DNA from: JBIICI01 sp044238935
GTDB taxonomy: Bacteria > Pseudomonadota > Alphaproteobacteria > Micavibrionales > Micavibrionaceae
Length of the DNA: 39,268 nucleotides
Reading direction: 5' to 3'
Assembly (NCBI GenBank): GCA_044238935.1
Contig: JBIICI010000018.1
Coordinates: 1 to 39,268, forward strand
The translations under genes and the position numbers were made by a program. A model generated the notes under the pieces. It saw only the letters and a program-made list of their open reading frames with translations, ran no database searches and was not told the DNA's origin. The number at the start of each line of letters is the position of its first letter. Positions within the stretch are counted from its first letter, which is position 1. Shown piece by piece: positions 22,730 to 32,028 of this stretch.

Positions 22730-25700
22730 TTGGACGAACATATAGAACTCAATCGCACATTTTATCAATTATCCGCTGATTACGGTCATGAGGCCAAAAG
22801 CGATGATATTGATATAAATGAGGCGCTGGGTCTTCGCATTGGGAAGGATCTTAATTGGAACGATCTTTTAAAGCAGTATCGCATCGTATTGCTGGCAGAA
22901 GCTGGGGCAGGGAAAACACGCGAAATCCGCTACGCGACGCAGAAACTAATATCCCAAGATAAAAAGGCTTTTTTTCTGAGGCTTGAACATATTGTTGCTG
23001 ATTTTGAAACGGCTTTTGAGGAAGGTACCTACCAGGAGTTTCAAGAATGGTTGAGCTCCAATGAAGATGGATGGGTTTTGTTGGATTCTGTGGATGAGTC
23101 CCGTTTAAAAGATCCAAAAGATTTCGAAAATGCCATTAGGAAGCTGGGTCGTATACTCTCACCAGCTTCGGTGCGAGCGCATATTGTTATGACTTCAAGA
23201 GTGACAACATGGAGACCGAAAACCGATTTAGCCAGTTGTAATAAATATTTCCCGCCTGTGGCGGAACCCTGCAGCGAAAATGACAATGACACTGATGATT
23301 TTTATGTGGATAATAGAATATCTTCTAAGAGCAAAATATCCACTGAAAAAACTGAACCTGTGGGGTTTAGAATATATTCATTGACAAATCTTTCTAAAGA
23401 CCAAGTCTCGATATTTGCGCAAAGCAAGGGGGTTCAGGATCACCGAAAATTCTTAGAAGAAATTGATAGACAGGATGCTTGGGCATTTACATCTCGACCT
23501 CAAGATTTGGAAGAGATCATAGATTTCTGGAATAATACAGGACGAATTGGAACACGCTTTGAGCTCATGGAAAATAGTGTGAAAAGAAGGCTTATTGAGC
23601 AGGATCAGGATAGGGCTGAGGCCAAGCCTATGGAGCCAAAGAAGATTATGGAAGGTGTTCGGCTTTTGGCTGCTGCCTGTACGTTGACTCATAAATCTAC
23701 AATCAATGTTTTAGATGGAGCGCATACTGCTAATGGACTGGATCCACGATCTATATTGCAGGATTGGAATGATCAAGACTTGCAAATTTTATTAAATCGT
23801 CCCATTTTTGATGAGGCTATTTATGGATCAGTCAGGTTTCACCATCGATCTGTGAGAGAATATTTAACAGCAGAATGGTTTTGTGAACTCTTAAAAAATA
23901 ACGGATCTCGCCAAAGAATTGAAAATATGTTCTTTCGTGATCAGTATGGGATGAAAGTCGTTTTGCCGTCTATGAGACCTGTATTGTCATGGCTGGTCTT
24001 ATTCGATCCCATAATCATGAATAAAGTCTATTCCTTAGAGCCCGAGATTATTCTTGAAGGCGGAGATCCAAATAGGCTGGAGCTTGAGAAAAGAAAAGAA
24101 ATTCTGAAGGAGGTCTGTCGTAAAATATCTATGGGAACTGTTAACCGCTCTGTTGAGGATAGAGCTGCCGTTCAGCGCTTTGCTTCTGCGGATATGGCGG
24201 ATGATATAAAGCAGTTGATTTCAATGTATCAAGATAACAATGATGTTTTATCGTATTTGCTGCGTATGATCTGGCAAGGACGGATAAAGGAAGCATTGCC
24301 AGAGGCTAAGCGTTATGCTGAGCGCAATGACATTCAGAAATATGCAAGGATCTCGGCGATAAGGGCTGTCAAAGAAGTCGGAAGGGCACAAGATTTTAGT
24401 GATATCCTTGAATCTTTTGTTAAAGAAACAGAAAATCCACACGATCGACGAATTGTAGCAGAACTCATTGATAATATCTGCATTGATGAGAGCGCGGCAG
24501 ATTGGATAGTTAAGGTACTGAAAAATATTCAAGACTTTGAGAAATATAGCGTTGATGGTCTTCCTACTTCTTTTGCTAACTTTATTCAAAGGGCTAGGCT
24601 TGAGGCGGTATCTAAGCTATTAAAAGGAATTGATAAGTTTTTAAAGCAAGAGCCTTTCATTGAAAGGCGGTTTTGCGAAATATCTGAACAATATAGATGG
24701 TTATTGTCCATCAGCCTAAAGGCGGCTGAACGCTTAATATCTGATAAACATCCAGATGCGCTATCTTTTGAGTGTTTATATGCTTTGAATCAGGCTTTTG
24801 CCTTTAAAGAGTATAATGATTTTGAAAGCCAATCCCTTCAAGATAATCTATCAAGCCTTATTCCAAAATGGAAAGAATTAAATTACTCTCTTTTCTGGTA
24901 TAATGTTGAACAAACCAGAAAAGCATCAGAAGAAAAAGATCGCAGTATTGAGCATTTTTGGCAGATTTCTTTCTTTGGACGTTTTTGGCGTTATGATGAA
25001 AGTGATTTTGAGCAAGTTATACAAGATTTGACCAGTCGTATTTGTTCTAAAGATCGTTTAATGGCCTTATCTTTAGCCTTTGAATTATATAAAGATCGTA
25101 AACGTCCTAGAAGAGCATGGCTTGCTAAAATCAAAAAGGCGGTGAGTAACGATGAAGCCTTGCAGGCTCGGTTAAATCTTTTTCTACATCCTCCTGCGCA
25201 ATCTCCAGAAACAAAGGAATTGAAAAGAGGGAACGCACAACGGAGGCTTAGAAGCAAACGACAAGAGATAAAACGTCTAGAGGATCATAAAAAATCTCTA
25301 GAATGGTTGTCTAAAAACTCTCAAAAATTAATAAATAATGAGCTGGATGCAGGTGATGTATCTGGTTGGCAATGGTATATGCATCAAAAAATGCGTAAAA
25401 AATGTAATGACTCTTCCTCAACAAAATTGGCTTATGGGGATTGGGAATGTTTGGTTGAAGAGTATGGGCTGAATACAGCCCACGCTTTTAGAGATGGAGC
25501 TATATCTTTCTGGAGGAGCTATACCCCCAAATTACGTTCCGAAAAGGATGAGGAAAACAGTATTGCCCCCGCCATTATCTTTGGCTTGTCTGGACTTGTT
25601 ATGGAATTAGGTAAGCTTCAAGATTGGCAAAGCATAAGTGAAAATGACGCTGAATTAGCGTGTCGATATGCAGTTCACGAAATAAATGGTTTCCCTAGCT

Positions 25701-27088
25701 GGTTTGCACATTTGTATGAAAGATTCCCACAAGTCGTAAATAGAATTTTCTTACAAGAAATTGATTGGGAATTACAATCAGAAAAAACAAAGCATTACAT
25801 TCTTTCTCGGATAAGTTGGGGATGCGAATGGCTATGGGATGGATTCGCACCCGCCTTGTTAGATAGGCTACTTAAGAAAGAGCCTCTGAATGCGGAAGCT
25901 TTAAGAAATATATTGAAAATTATTCAGGGAAGCTCTTCGGTATCAAATTCTGAATTGGCAGAAATTGCTGCGAATAAATCCCTTTCGCGTAACTCTTTCG
26001 ATAATTTAAGTCATTGGTTTGCTGTCTGGATTGGGGTTGACCCTGAGCCAGCGATAAAACAGTTTTCTATTTATTTGGCGCAACTTGAAAAACAAGACTC
26101 GTTCGCAGCAAAAAATCAGGCCATGCAGGTCATCGTCAATTTAATTGGAGAGCGGCGTACAGAATCAAATGCCCGAGATAAATTTAAGTCGCCAGAATAT
26201 TTAAAGAATCTTTATTTAATTATGCATAAATATATCAAAGTTGAAGAGGATATTGTTCGAGCAGGAAAAGGAGTATATTCCCCCGAACTAAGGGATGATG
26301 CTCAAGATGCTCGTAACAAACTTTTTTCAATACTTGTAGATATACCTGGCAAAGAATCTTATCTTGCTATGCACGAATTATCTGCAAACCATCCAGTCGA
26401 GGAACATCGAACATGGATGACGCATCATGCCAAAAAGAGAGCGGAATTAGATGCCGATTTCTCTCCATGGGGAAGCGATAAATTTTGCCAATTCAATAAG
26501 GATCTGGAAAGTGCCCCATCGAACCATCGTGAGTTATTCGATCTTGCTGTTCAAAGGATTTTGGATCTAAAATATCAGCTTGAAGAGGGTGACGACAGTA
26601 TCGCGTCGACCTTAGCAAAAGAAACCGAAGAGCGAGGCATTAGGAAAGTCATCGCAAATTGGTGTAGGGAGAGGTCTATCGGAAAATATATAATTTCTCA
26701 AGAAGACGAGCTTGCAGATGCCAAAAAACCAGATTGTCGTTTTGCAAGCTCTGTATGTGATGCGCCAGTGCCGATGGAATTGAAACTAGCGGATAATTGG
26801 AGCGGACCTAGACTATTTGAAAGGCTAGAAAACCAATTAATTGGAGATTATTTGCGCGATGATCGATCTAAAAGAGGTATTTTTGTTCTCGTTTACCGAG
26901 GCGAGCAAAAAACATGGGAGATTGCGTCGGAAAAGACTAAGGTCAATTTTTCAGAGTTAGTAAATGCGCTGCAAGAACATTGGAATACGATTGCAGCTCA
27001 ATATCCAAAAGTTGATCAAATTACTGTTATTGGCATTGATTTAACCAAACGGTCAAAATCCTCCTCTGCAAAGGCAGCGGCAGCCTAA
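22730..27088 (+). CDS. NACHT/STAND-like NTPase with C-terminal PD-(D/E)xK-type nuclease motif
   Basis: A 1,452-residue protein. The P-loop AEAGAGKT is at residues 56-63, the Walker B-like stretch GWVLLDSVDE at 114-123, and the sensor-like MTSR at 154-157: a NACHT/STAND-type NTPase module at the N-terminus. About 900 residues of helical, HEAT/TPR-like repeats follow. Near the C-terminus PDCRF (D1335), MELKLA (E1350, K1352) and LENQLIGDYLR reproduce the D...ExK core and following helix of restriction-type nucleases. Large NTPases of this build sense phage proteins and trigger a nuclease; here that role is inferred, supported by the neighbouring type I system. The start is TTG, because a stop codon lies upstream and no ATG or GTG fits better. 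Confidence 0.8.
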   Translation: MDEHIELNRTFYQLSADYGHEAKSDDIDINEALGLRIGKDLNWNDLLKQYRIVLLAEAGAGKTREIRYATQKLISQDKKAFFLRLEHIVADFETAFEEGTYQEFQEWLSSNEDGWVLLDSVDESRLKDPKDFENAIRKLGRILSPASVRAHIVMTSRVTTWRPKTDLASCNKYFPPVAEPCSENDNDTDDFYVDNRISSKSKISTEKTEPVGFRIYSLTNLSKDQVSIFAQSKGVQDHRKFLEEIDRQDAWAFTSRPQDLEEIIDFWNNTGRIGTRFELMENSVKRRLIEQDQDRAEAKPMEPKKIMEGVRLLAAACTLTHKSTINVLDGAHTANGLDPRSILQDWNDQDLQILLNRPIFDEAIYGSVRFHHRSVREYLTAEWFCELLKNNGSRQRIENMFFRDQYGMKVVLPSMRPVLSWLVLFDPIIMNKVYSLEPEIILEGGDPNRLELEKRKEILKEVCRKISMGTVNRSVEDRAAVQRFASADMADDIKQLISMYQDNNDVLSYLLRMIWQGRIKEALPEAKRYAERNDIQKYARISAIRAVKEVGRAQDFSDILESFVKETENPHDRRIVAELIDNICIDESAADWIVKVLKNIQDFEKYSVDGLPTSFANFIQRARLEAVSKLLKGIDKFLKQEPFIERRFCEISEQYRWLLSISLKAAERLISDKHPDALSFECLYALNQAFAFKEYNDFESQSLQDNLSSLIPKWKELNYSLFWYNVEQTRKASEEKDRSIEHFWQISFFGRFWRYDESDFEQVIQDLTSRICSKDRLMALSLAFELYKDRKRPRRAWLAKIKKAVSNDEALQARLNLFLHPPAQSPETKELKRGNAQRRLRSKRQEIKRLEDHKKSLEWLSKNSQKLINNELDAGDVSGWQWYMHQKMRKKCNDSSSTKLAYGDWECLVEEYGLNTAHAFRDGAISFWRSYTPKLRSEKDEENSIAPAIIFGLSGLVMELGKLQDWQSISENDAELACRYAVHEINGFPSWFAHLYERFPQVVNRIFLQEIDWELQSEKTKHYILSRISWGCEWLWDGFAPALLDRLLKKEPLNAEALRNILKIIQGSSSVSNSELAEIAANKSLSRNSFDNLSHWFAVWIGVDPEPAIKQFSIYLAQLEKQDSFAAKNQAMQVIVNLIGERRTESNARDKFKSPEYLKNLYLIMHKYIKVEEDIVRAGKGVYSPELRDDAQDARNKLFSILVDIPGKESYLAMHELSANHPVEEHRTWMTHHAKKRAELDADFSPWGSDKFCQFNKDLESAPSNHRELFDLAVQRILDLKYQLEEGDDSIASTLAKETEERGIRKVIANWCRERSIGKYIISQEDELADAKKPDCRFASSVCDAPVPMELKLADNWSGPRLFERLENQLIGDYLRDDRSKRGIFVLVYRGEQKTWEIASEKTKVNFSELVNALQEHWNTIAAQYPKVDQITVIGIDLTKRSKSSSAKAAAA

Positions 27089-27224
27089 TCATGCTTTTCT
27101 GCACTATGGACTTGTCTTAATTTTATAATATATTTCATAATTATAAATTTATTGCTTATCTAAAGGGAAACCGACGTTGGTCGTATCAAGGTCAAAGGCC
27201 TAAATATTAGATCCCCGTAAACTA

Positions 27225-27258
27225 CAAAGCATGTATCAAAAACTCAACACATGCTTTG
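27225..27258 (-). terminator. possible terminator of the outer-membrane protein gene
   Basis: CAAAGCATGT (27225-27234) pairs perfectly with ACATGCTTTG (27249-27258), 14 bases beyond the stop at 27272. The U-run after it is weak, so termination efficiency is uncertain. The remaining 27089-27224 shows nothing else clear. Confidence 0.45.
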
Positions 27259-27271
27259 CACATCACGATCA

Positions 27272-27919
27272 TTAAAAGCCGTAATTTAGACCAACAGAAT
27301 ACGTCCAAGCATTATCGGCGGTATCTTCAAAATCTGCTGTTTGATAGCGGGCGAGGCTTCTGACATTAAAGCTGTCATTAAAATTATACTGTGCGCCCCC
27401 ACCTAAACGCAGACCAATTTCACTTTCATCGCTGGAGGCTGAGCCTACACCAGGGATATTGGCTGCTAGTTCTGCTTTTGTGTATACAAGCCCCGCTGTG
27501 CCGACAAGGTCAAATTTCGCATCCTTGTCTATTGGCAGATAACCCAGCGAATCAATGGTAAAACCGCTTAATCGTATCTTTGTGTTGAAATCTGCATCTG
27601 AGGTCAGACCGCCACCGACTGATGCGCCAGTGGCAATGGATTTGTCTTCTTCACTTGTGAGGAAGTAGCCCAATTCAAAACCAATATTTTTATGAGGGCG
27701 AATACCAGCGTGGATGTTTACGCCATTCAGGGTATCTTCTAAGATAGTGCCAGCATCAACGCCTGTGCCATCAACATTATCATTATATTTAATATTTGTG
27801 CGCTGGATGTCAAAACCATAATAAGGCTTTAAATCTGTTTCAGCATAGGCGCTGGTGGATAAGATGATGGCTGTTGCAGCCAAGGCAACGGATAATCGTT
27901 TTTTGTTTAAAGTAAGCAT
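27272..27919 (-). CDS. outer-membrane beta-barrel protein
   Basis: A 215-residue protein with a signal peptide (LSVALAATAIILSTSAYA, cleavage near residue 26). It has alternating beta strands typical of an eight-stranded OmpA/Opa-like barrel (YYGFDIQRTNIKY, NIHAGIRPHKNIGFELGYF, DSLGYLPIDKDAKFDLVG, IGLRLGGGAQYNF). It ends WTYSVGLNYGF, with the terminal phenylalanine used by the outer-membrane assembly machine. Function could be porin, adhesin or simple structural protein; the sequence does not decide. The gene lies 32 bases behind structured RNA B, so it may be controlled by it. Confidence 0.85.
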   Translation of the reverse strand: MLTLNKKRLSVALAATAIILSTSAYAETDLKPYYGFDIQRTNIKYNDNVDGTGVDAGTILEDTLNGVNIHAGIRPHKNIGFELGYFLTSEEDKSIATGASVGGGLTSDADFNTKIRLSGFTIDSLGYLPIDKDAKFDLVGTAGLVYTKAELAANIPGVGSASSDESEIGLRLGGGAQYNFNDSFNVRSLARYQTADFEDTADNAWTYSVGLNYGF

Positions 27920-27950
27920 TCTCGTTTCGCTCCATTTTACGGTTAAAGGT

Positions 27951-28196
27951 AAACTCCCAAAGACTTGAGTGTCCTTGGAAGCTGGGAGTTCGAAACCGTT
28001 GTTACATGAAAACGGTGCGATAGCCTTTAGGCAAAAGCCTTGAACATACGCTACCGCCTCCCAGCCATAAGGCTGAGAAACGGCATCTGATGATACGCTT
28101 CATGTGGGTGAAAACGCATCAATAACGGTTGATGCCAACCGCATGTAACAAGGAGTTTCGACACTCCAGCGCACTGATTTAAGTACGCATAGTTGC
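27951..28196 (-). ncRNA. structured RNA, copy B, leader of the outer-membrane protein gene
   Basis: Read on the minus strand, this leader has the same helices as RNA A at 3200-3411 with different bases. Helix 1 is TTGTTACATG (28151-28142) with CATGTAACAA (28008-27999), ten pairs. Helix 2 is GCTGGGAG (28065-28058) with CTCCCAGC (27988-27981). Helix 3 is GCGGTAGC (28057-28050) with GCTATCGC (28024-28017). The hairpin ACCGTT/AACGGT again shows the helix-1 strand in its loop. GTATGTTCA and a small AGGC/GCCT hairpin match copy A. An extra hairpin (GCATCAA/TTGATGC) is present only here. AACTCCCA (27990-27983) can instead pair with TGGGAGTT (27959-27952), so a terminator-like hairpin competes with helix 2. 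A regulatory leader is the simplest reading. Confidence 0.65.
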
Positions 28197-28225
28197 ATCA
28201 TGGACAAAAACACAATGGATTGCAA
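28197..28225 (-). promoter_or_regulatory. candidate promoter of RNA B and the outer-membrane protein gene
   Basis: On the minus strand TTGCAA (28225-28220) and CATGAT (28202-28197) are 17 bases apart, a plausible sigma-70 pair just upstream of the structured RNA. Confidence 0.3.
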
Positions 28226-28463
28226 TAGAAAAATGTAGAAAAACAGGTGCACCCCATTCGGAAATAGTCCACGCCCCAATCTGACGTCTTGAAGACGCAA
28301 AGGGTGAGTCACCTAAGACCATCAATCCATCCCGTTCTTACAGGTAATGCCACTAACGAATCCCATCATCATCGTTCGTCGATAATCAGGATTGCTTATT
28401 ACCGAAAATTTACCGAAATTTGGTTCTTGATAATTTTAATTGTATCTAAGTCATTGATTTAAT
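28226..28463. other. gene-free stretch between tRNA-Glu and the RNA B promoter
   Basis: No convincing gene is seen. A 13-base palindrome CGTCTTGAAGACG lies at about 28284-28296, and GGTGACTCACC and GGTGCACC are short self-complementary stretches nearby on the minus strand. They may form the 3' end of an RNA read from the tRNA side, but nothing is identifiable. Confidence 0.4.
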
Positions 28464-28539
28464 TGGCGTCCCGTACGGGATTTGAACCCGTGTTACCGCC
28501 GTGAAAGGGCGGTGTCCTGGACCCCTAGACGAACGGGAC
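28464..28539 (-). tRNA. tRNA-Glu (anticodon UUC)
   Basis: On the minus strand the acceptor stem GTCCCGT pairs with ACGGGAC. The anticodon stem CCGCC/GGCGG holds the loop CTTTCAC, giving anticodon TTC, and the T arm has GGGTTCGAATCCC. G plus CCA follows the acceptor stem, so CCA is encoded; total 76 bases. Confidence 0.97.
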
Positions 28540-28759
28540 GCTGCGTGAGGTCTGTGTTGAAAGCGTTTATAGCCAAAGCATTTCTAAAGATCAAGTGTTT
28601 TTTTATGTTTTTTTATTTTTATTTTTAAATTAGTGATAAATACACGTTTTTGAAGATGATATAGATCAATGAGTGAGATGAAATCGTTTTTTATCTATTG
28701 TAAGTACGCATCGATTTTTATATAGTGTGCCATGAATTTATTTAAACGCTATCCGCTAA
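28540..28759. promoter_or_regulatory. divergent promoter region of tRNA-Glu and nuoD
   Basis: This 220-base spacer separates the minus-strand tRNA from the plus-strand nuo genes. It contains a long T-rich run (about 28600-28630) and no gene. Exact promoter boxes cannot be chosen with confidence. Confidence 0.35.
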
Positions 28760-29998
28760 ATGCATGTGCAAAATATGACACAAATACCAGATATAAAAAA
28801 CCACACTGATCTTGCGCAAAAAGGCGTTGATATTCGTCCTTATACCATGAATTTTGGGCCTCAGCACCCTGCGGCGCATGGCGTGCTTCGCCTCGTGCTG
28901 GAGATGGACGGGGAAGTCGTAGAGCGTGCAGATCCGCATATTGGCTTGCTGCATCGTGGTACGGAAAAATTGATTGAATATAAAACCTATATGCAAGCGA
29001 TTCCGTATTTTGATCGCTTGGATTATGTGGCACCCATGAACCAAGAACACGCTTTTGCCTTGGCGGTGGAGAAATTATTGGGCATCACGCCGCCGATTCG
29101 GGCGCAATATATTCGGGTGCTGTTTTCTGAAGTCACACGGATTTTGAATCACCTCTTAAATATCACCACATTCGCCCTTGATTTGGGGGCGATCACCCCT
29201 GCGCTTTGGGCGTTTGAAGAGCGCGAGAAGGGCATGGAATTTTACGACCGCGTCTGTGGTGCGCGTTTACATTCCAACTATTTCCGCCCTGGGGGTGTGG
29301 CGATTGATATGCCGACAGGATTGGCGGAAGATATTTATGAATGGGCGGATAAGTCGATCCCTGCCATCATCAATGATTTGGAAACATTAATGACCGAAAA
29401 CCGCGTTTTTAAACAGCGTACGGTGAATATTGGGGTCGTATCCAAGCAAGAGGCGTTGGATTGGGGTTTTTCAGGCCCCATGTTGCGCGGATCAGGCGTG
29501 GCATGGGATTTGCGTAAATCACAGCCCTATGATGTGTATGATAAAATGGATTTTGATATTCCTGTCGGCAAAACAGGCGATTGCTATGCGCGTTATTTGA
29601 TACGGATGGAAGAAATGCGTCAATCGATTCGCATCATCAAACAATCCATTGAGCAAATGCCTGCTGGGCCGATCAAGGTCAATGACCGCAAAGTCTCTCC
29701 GCCACCAAGAGCAGAGATGAAAGATTCAATGGAGGCGTTGATCCACCATTTCAAACTCTTTACCGAAGGTTATCACGTTCCAGCAGGGCAGACTTATACC
29801 GCGGTCGAAGCGCCTAAGGGTGAATTTGGTGTGTTCTTGGTATCAGATGGCACAAATCGTCCCTATCGTTGTCATATTCGCGCCCCCGGATTTGCGCATT
29901 TACAGGCGATGGATTTGATGTCCAAGGGGCATATGTTGGCGGATGCGGTCAGTATTATCGGATCAATGGATATTGTGTTCGGGGAAATTGACCGATAA
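28760..29998 (+). CDS. nuoD: NADH-quinone oxidoreductase subunit D
   Basis: A 412-residue subunit of complex I, the 49-kDa homologue that with NuoB forms the quinone pocket. Typical stretches are NFGPQHPAAHGVLRLVLEMDG, HIGLLHRGTEKLIEYKTY, RPGGVAIDMP and the C-terminal DIVFGEIDR. Length is normal. The start is the ATG at 28760; an ATG at 28775 (MTQIPD) is also possible, and neither has a strong ribosome site. It is the first nuo gene here: nuoA, B and C, which usually precede it, are absent from the window. Confidence 0.95.
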   Translation: MHVQNMTQIPDIKNHTDLAQKGVDIRPYTMNFGPQHPAAHGVLRLVLEMDGEVVERADPHIGLLHRGTEKLIEYKTYMQAIPYFDRLDYVAPMNQEHAFALAVEKLLGITPPIRAQYIRVLFSEVTRILNHLLNITTFALDLGAITPALWAFEEREKGMEFYDRVCGARLHSNYFRPGGVAIDMPTGLAEDIYEWADKSIPAIINDLETLMTENRVFKQRTVNIGVVSKQEALDWGFSGPMLRGSGVAWDLRKSQPYDVYDKMDFDIPVGKTGDCYARYLIRMEEMRQSIRIIKQSIEQMPAGPIKVNDRKVSPPPRAEMKDSMEALIHHFKLFTEGYHVPAGQTYTAVEAPKGEFGVFLVSDGTNRPYRCHIRAPGFAHLQAMDLMSKGHMLADAVSIIGSMDIVFGEIDR

Positions 29999-30032
29999 GA
30001 TTAAGGATTAAATTTAAGGTATTGAAATAAAA

Positions 30033-30728
30033 ATGAAAAAAGCAATCGGATCACAGGCGGATTTTCAGCCAAATCATTTCACCTTTCGCGATATGTCAGC
30101 CGTGGCGGATATTTTATCGCGCTATCCCGATGTGTATAAAGCCAGTGCGGTGATGCCACTGTTGGATTTAGCCCAGCGTCAAATTGCTGAGGACGGCGCA
30201 AAAGCAAATCCCCCTTATGGCGGCTGGATTCCGCGCGTGGCGATGGATGAAATTGCACGGATTATTGAACAGCCTGCCATCAAAGTGTATGAGGTCGCGA
30301 CCTTTTATTCCATGTATAATCTTGCGCCTGTGGGCAAATATTTATTACAGCTTTGCACGACAACGCCGTGCTGGTTGCGTGGATCGGATGATATTGTGAT
30401 GGCAACAAAGGAATTTACAGGAGTCGGCATTGGCGAAACCTCCGCGGATGGTTTATTTACCTTGATGGATGTCGAATGTTTGGGCGCGTGCGTCAATGCA
30501 CCGATGATGCAAATCAATGATGATTATTATGAGGATTTGGATCGTGAGAGTACGATCGCCATTTTAACTGCCTTAAAAGAGGGCAAAGAGATTCCAAAGG
30601 GATCGCAAAAAGGGCGTTTATGTTCGATGCCCCAATCGGGCGCAACGACTTTGGCTGCGCAAGCGAAATCCTGTGGTACAGGATCTTGCGGATCAAAATC
30701 ATGTGATAATGAAGGGAAGGGCGCGTAG
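30033..30728 (+). CDS. nuoE: NADH-quinone oxidoreductase subunit E
   Basis: A 231-residue 24-kDa subunit carrying a thioredoxin-like 2Fe-2S cluster. The cluster cysteines are visible in QLCTTTPCWLRG and MDVECLGACVNAP. The helical N-terminal part has KVYEVATFYSMYNLAP, typical of the family. The C-terminus has a glycine-, serine- and cysteine-rich extension (SCGTGSCGSKSCDN) beyond the usual core; its role is unknown. It lies 34 bases after nuoD and its stop directly abuts the nuoF start. Confidence 0.95.
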   Translation: MKKAIGSQADFQPNHFTFRDMSAVADILSRYPDVYKASAVMPLLDLAQRQIAEDGAKANPPYGGWIPRVAMDEIARIIEQPAIKVYEVATFYSMYNLAPVGKYLLQLCTTTPCWLRGSDDIVMATKEFTGVGIGETSADGLFTLMDVECLGACVNAPMMQINDDYYEDLDRESTIAILTALKEGKEIPKGSQKGRLCSMPQSGATTLAAQAKSCGTGSCGSKSCDNEGKGA

Positions 30729-32012
30729 ATGTTAGAGGATAAAGACCGCATTTTCACCAATCTCTATGGCTTTGAATCCTTCACGCTTGAGGCCGCAAAA
30801 AAGCGCGGTGATTGGGATAATACAAAGGCCATCATTGCCAAAGGGCGCGATTGGATCATTGAAGAAATGAAAAAATCCAGCCTCCGCGGTCGTGGTGGAG
30901 CAGGATTTCCCACAGGATTAAAATGGTCATTTATGCCCAAGGAAGTCACAGATCGCCCGCATTATTTGGTTATTAACGCCGATGAATCTGAACCGGGAAC
31001 GTGCAAAGACCGTGAAATCTTACGCAATGACCCCCATAAATTGATTGAGGGCGCGTTGATCGCAGGCTTTGCGATGCAAGCCCATGCCGCCTATATCTAT
31101 ATTCGCGGTGAGTTTTATAGCGAAGGATCAGCGGTGGTGCAAGCCATCAAGGAAGCGTACGCCGCAGGATTACTGGGCAAAAACGCTGCTGGATCAGGTT
31201 GGGATTTTGATTTATATTTGCACCGCGGCGCAGGGGCATATATTTGCGGTGAAGAAACCGCGTTGATTAACTCCCTTGAGGGTAAAAAGGGACAGCCGCG
31301 CAATAAGCCGCCTTTTCCAGCGATGGCAGGGCTTTATTCCTGCCCCACAACCGTCAATAATGTGGAAACGATTGCGGTTGTCCCCACGATTTTACGCCGT
31401 GGTGGCGAATGGTTTGCCTCCTTTGGAAAAGATGAGAAAAACACAGGGACAAAATTATTTTGCATCTCGGGTCACGTCAATCAGCCCTGTGTGGTGGAGG
31501 AATCGATGGGGATTCCCTTGCGTACCTTAATTGAAAAACACGCAGGTGGCGTTCGCGGCGGATGGGATAATTTGCTTGCCATCATTCCGGGCGGATCATC
31601 CACGCCGCTTTTGCCAAAGCATTTATGCGATGACATGATTATGGATTTTGACTCTCTGCGGGCGGCGCAATCGGGCTTGGGGACGGCAGGGGTGATTGTG
31701 ATGGATAAATCCACCGATATTATTTATGCGATTGCGCGCCTGTCCTATTTCTATAAACATGAATCTTGCGGTCAATGTACGCCGTGCCGTGAGGGCACAG
31801 GTTGGCTGTGGCGTGTGATGCAGCGTATGGTCAAGGGCAATGCCACAATTGATGAAATTGATATGCTGCTGGATGTGACAAAAGAAATTGAGGGGCATAC
31901 AATTTGCGCCCATGGTGATGCGTCCGCGTGGCCGATTCAGGGCTTGATCCGTCATTTCCGCCCTGAAATGGAAGCGCGTATCCATGCCTATCGTGCAAAA
32001 ATTGCGGCTTAG
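30729..32012 (+). CDS. nuoF: NADH-quinone oxidoreductase subunit F
   Basis: A 427-residue subunit that binds NADH, FMN and a 4Fe-4S cluster. It has the NADH/FMN glycine-rich loop RGRGGAGFPTGLKWSFMP, the FMN site GAGAYICGEETALINSLEG and the cluster motif SCGQCTPCREGTGW. It takes electrons from NADH and passes them through NuoE and NuoG. The start follows the nuoE stop with no spacer, with GAAGGGAAGG upstream inside nuoE, so the two are coupled. Confidence 0.97.
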   Translation: MLEDKDRIFTNLYGFESFTLEAAKKRGDWDNTKAIIAKGRDWIIEEMKKSSLRGRGGAGFPTGLKWSFMPKEVTDRPHYLVINADESEPGTCKDREILRNDPHKLIEGALIAGFAMQAHAAYIYIRGEFYSEGSAVVQAIKEAYAAGLLGKNAAGSGWDFDLYLHRGAGAYICGEETALINSLEGKKGQPRNKPPFPAMAGLYSCPTTVNNVETIAVVPTILRRGGEWFASFGKDEKNTGTKLFCISGHVNQPCVVEESMGIPLRTLIEKHAGGVRGGWDNLLAIIPGGSSTPLLPKHLCDDMIMDFDSLRAAQSGLGTAGVIVMDKSTDIIYAIARLSYFYKHESCGQCTPCREGTGWLWRVMQRMVKGNATIDEIDMLLDVTKEIEGHTICAHGDASAWPIQGLIRHFRPEMEARIHAYRAKIAA

Positions 32013-32028
32013 AACATAAGGAAGATAT

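Noticed and set aside
28085..28135. CTGATGA followed by GAAA, as in a hammerhead ribozyme core
   Set aside because: Stem II cannot form properly between the two motifs, and the strand after the GCATCAA/TTGATGC hairpin lacks the required UH cleavage site. It is also on the strand opposite to structured RNA B.
28100..28312. 70-codon minus-strand frame in the leader of the barrel gene
   Set aside because: It overlaps the structured RNA and the candidate promoter, has low-complexity composition, and matches nothing recognisable.
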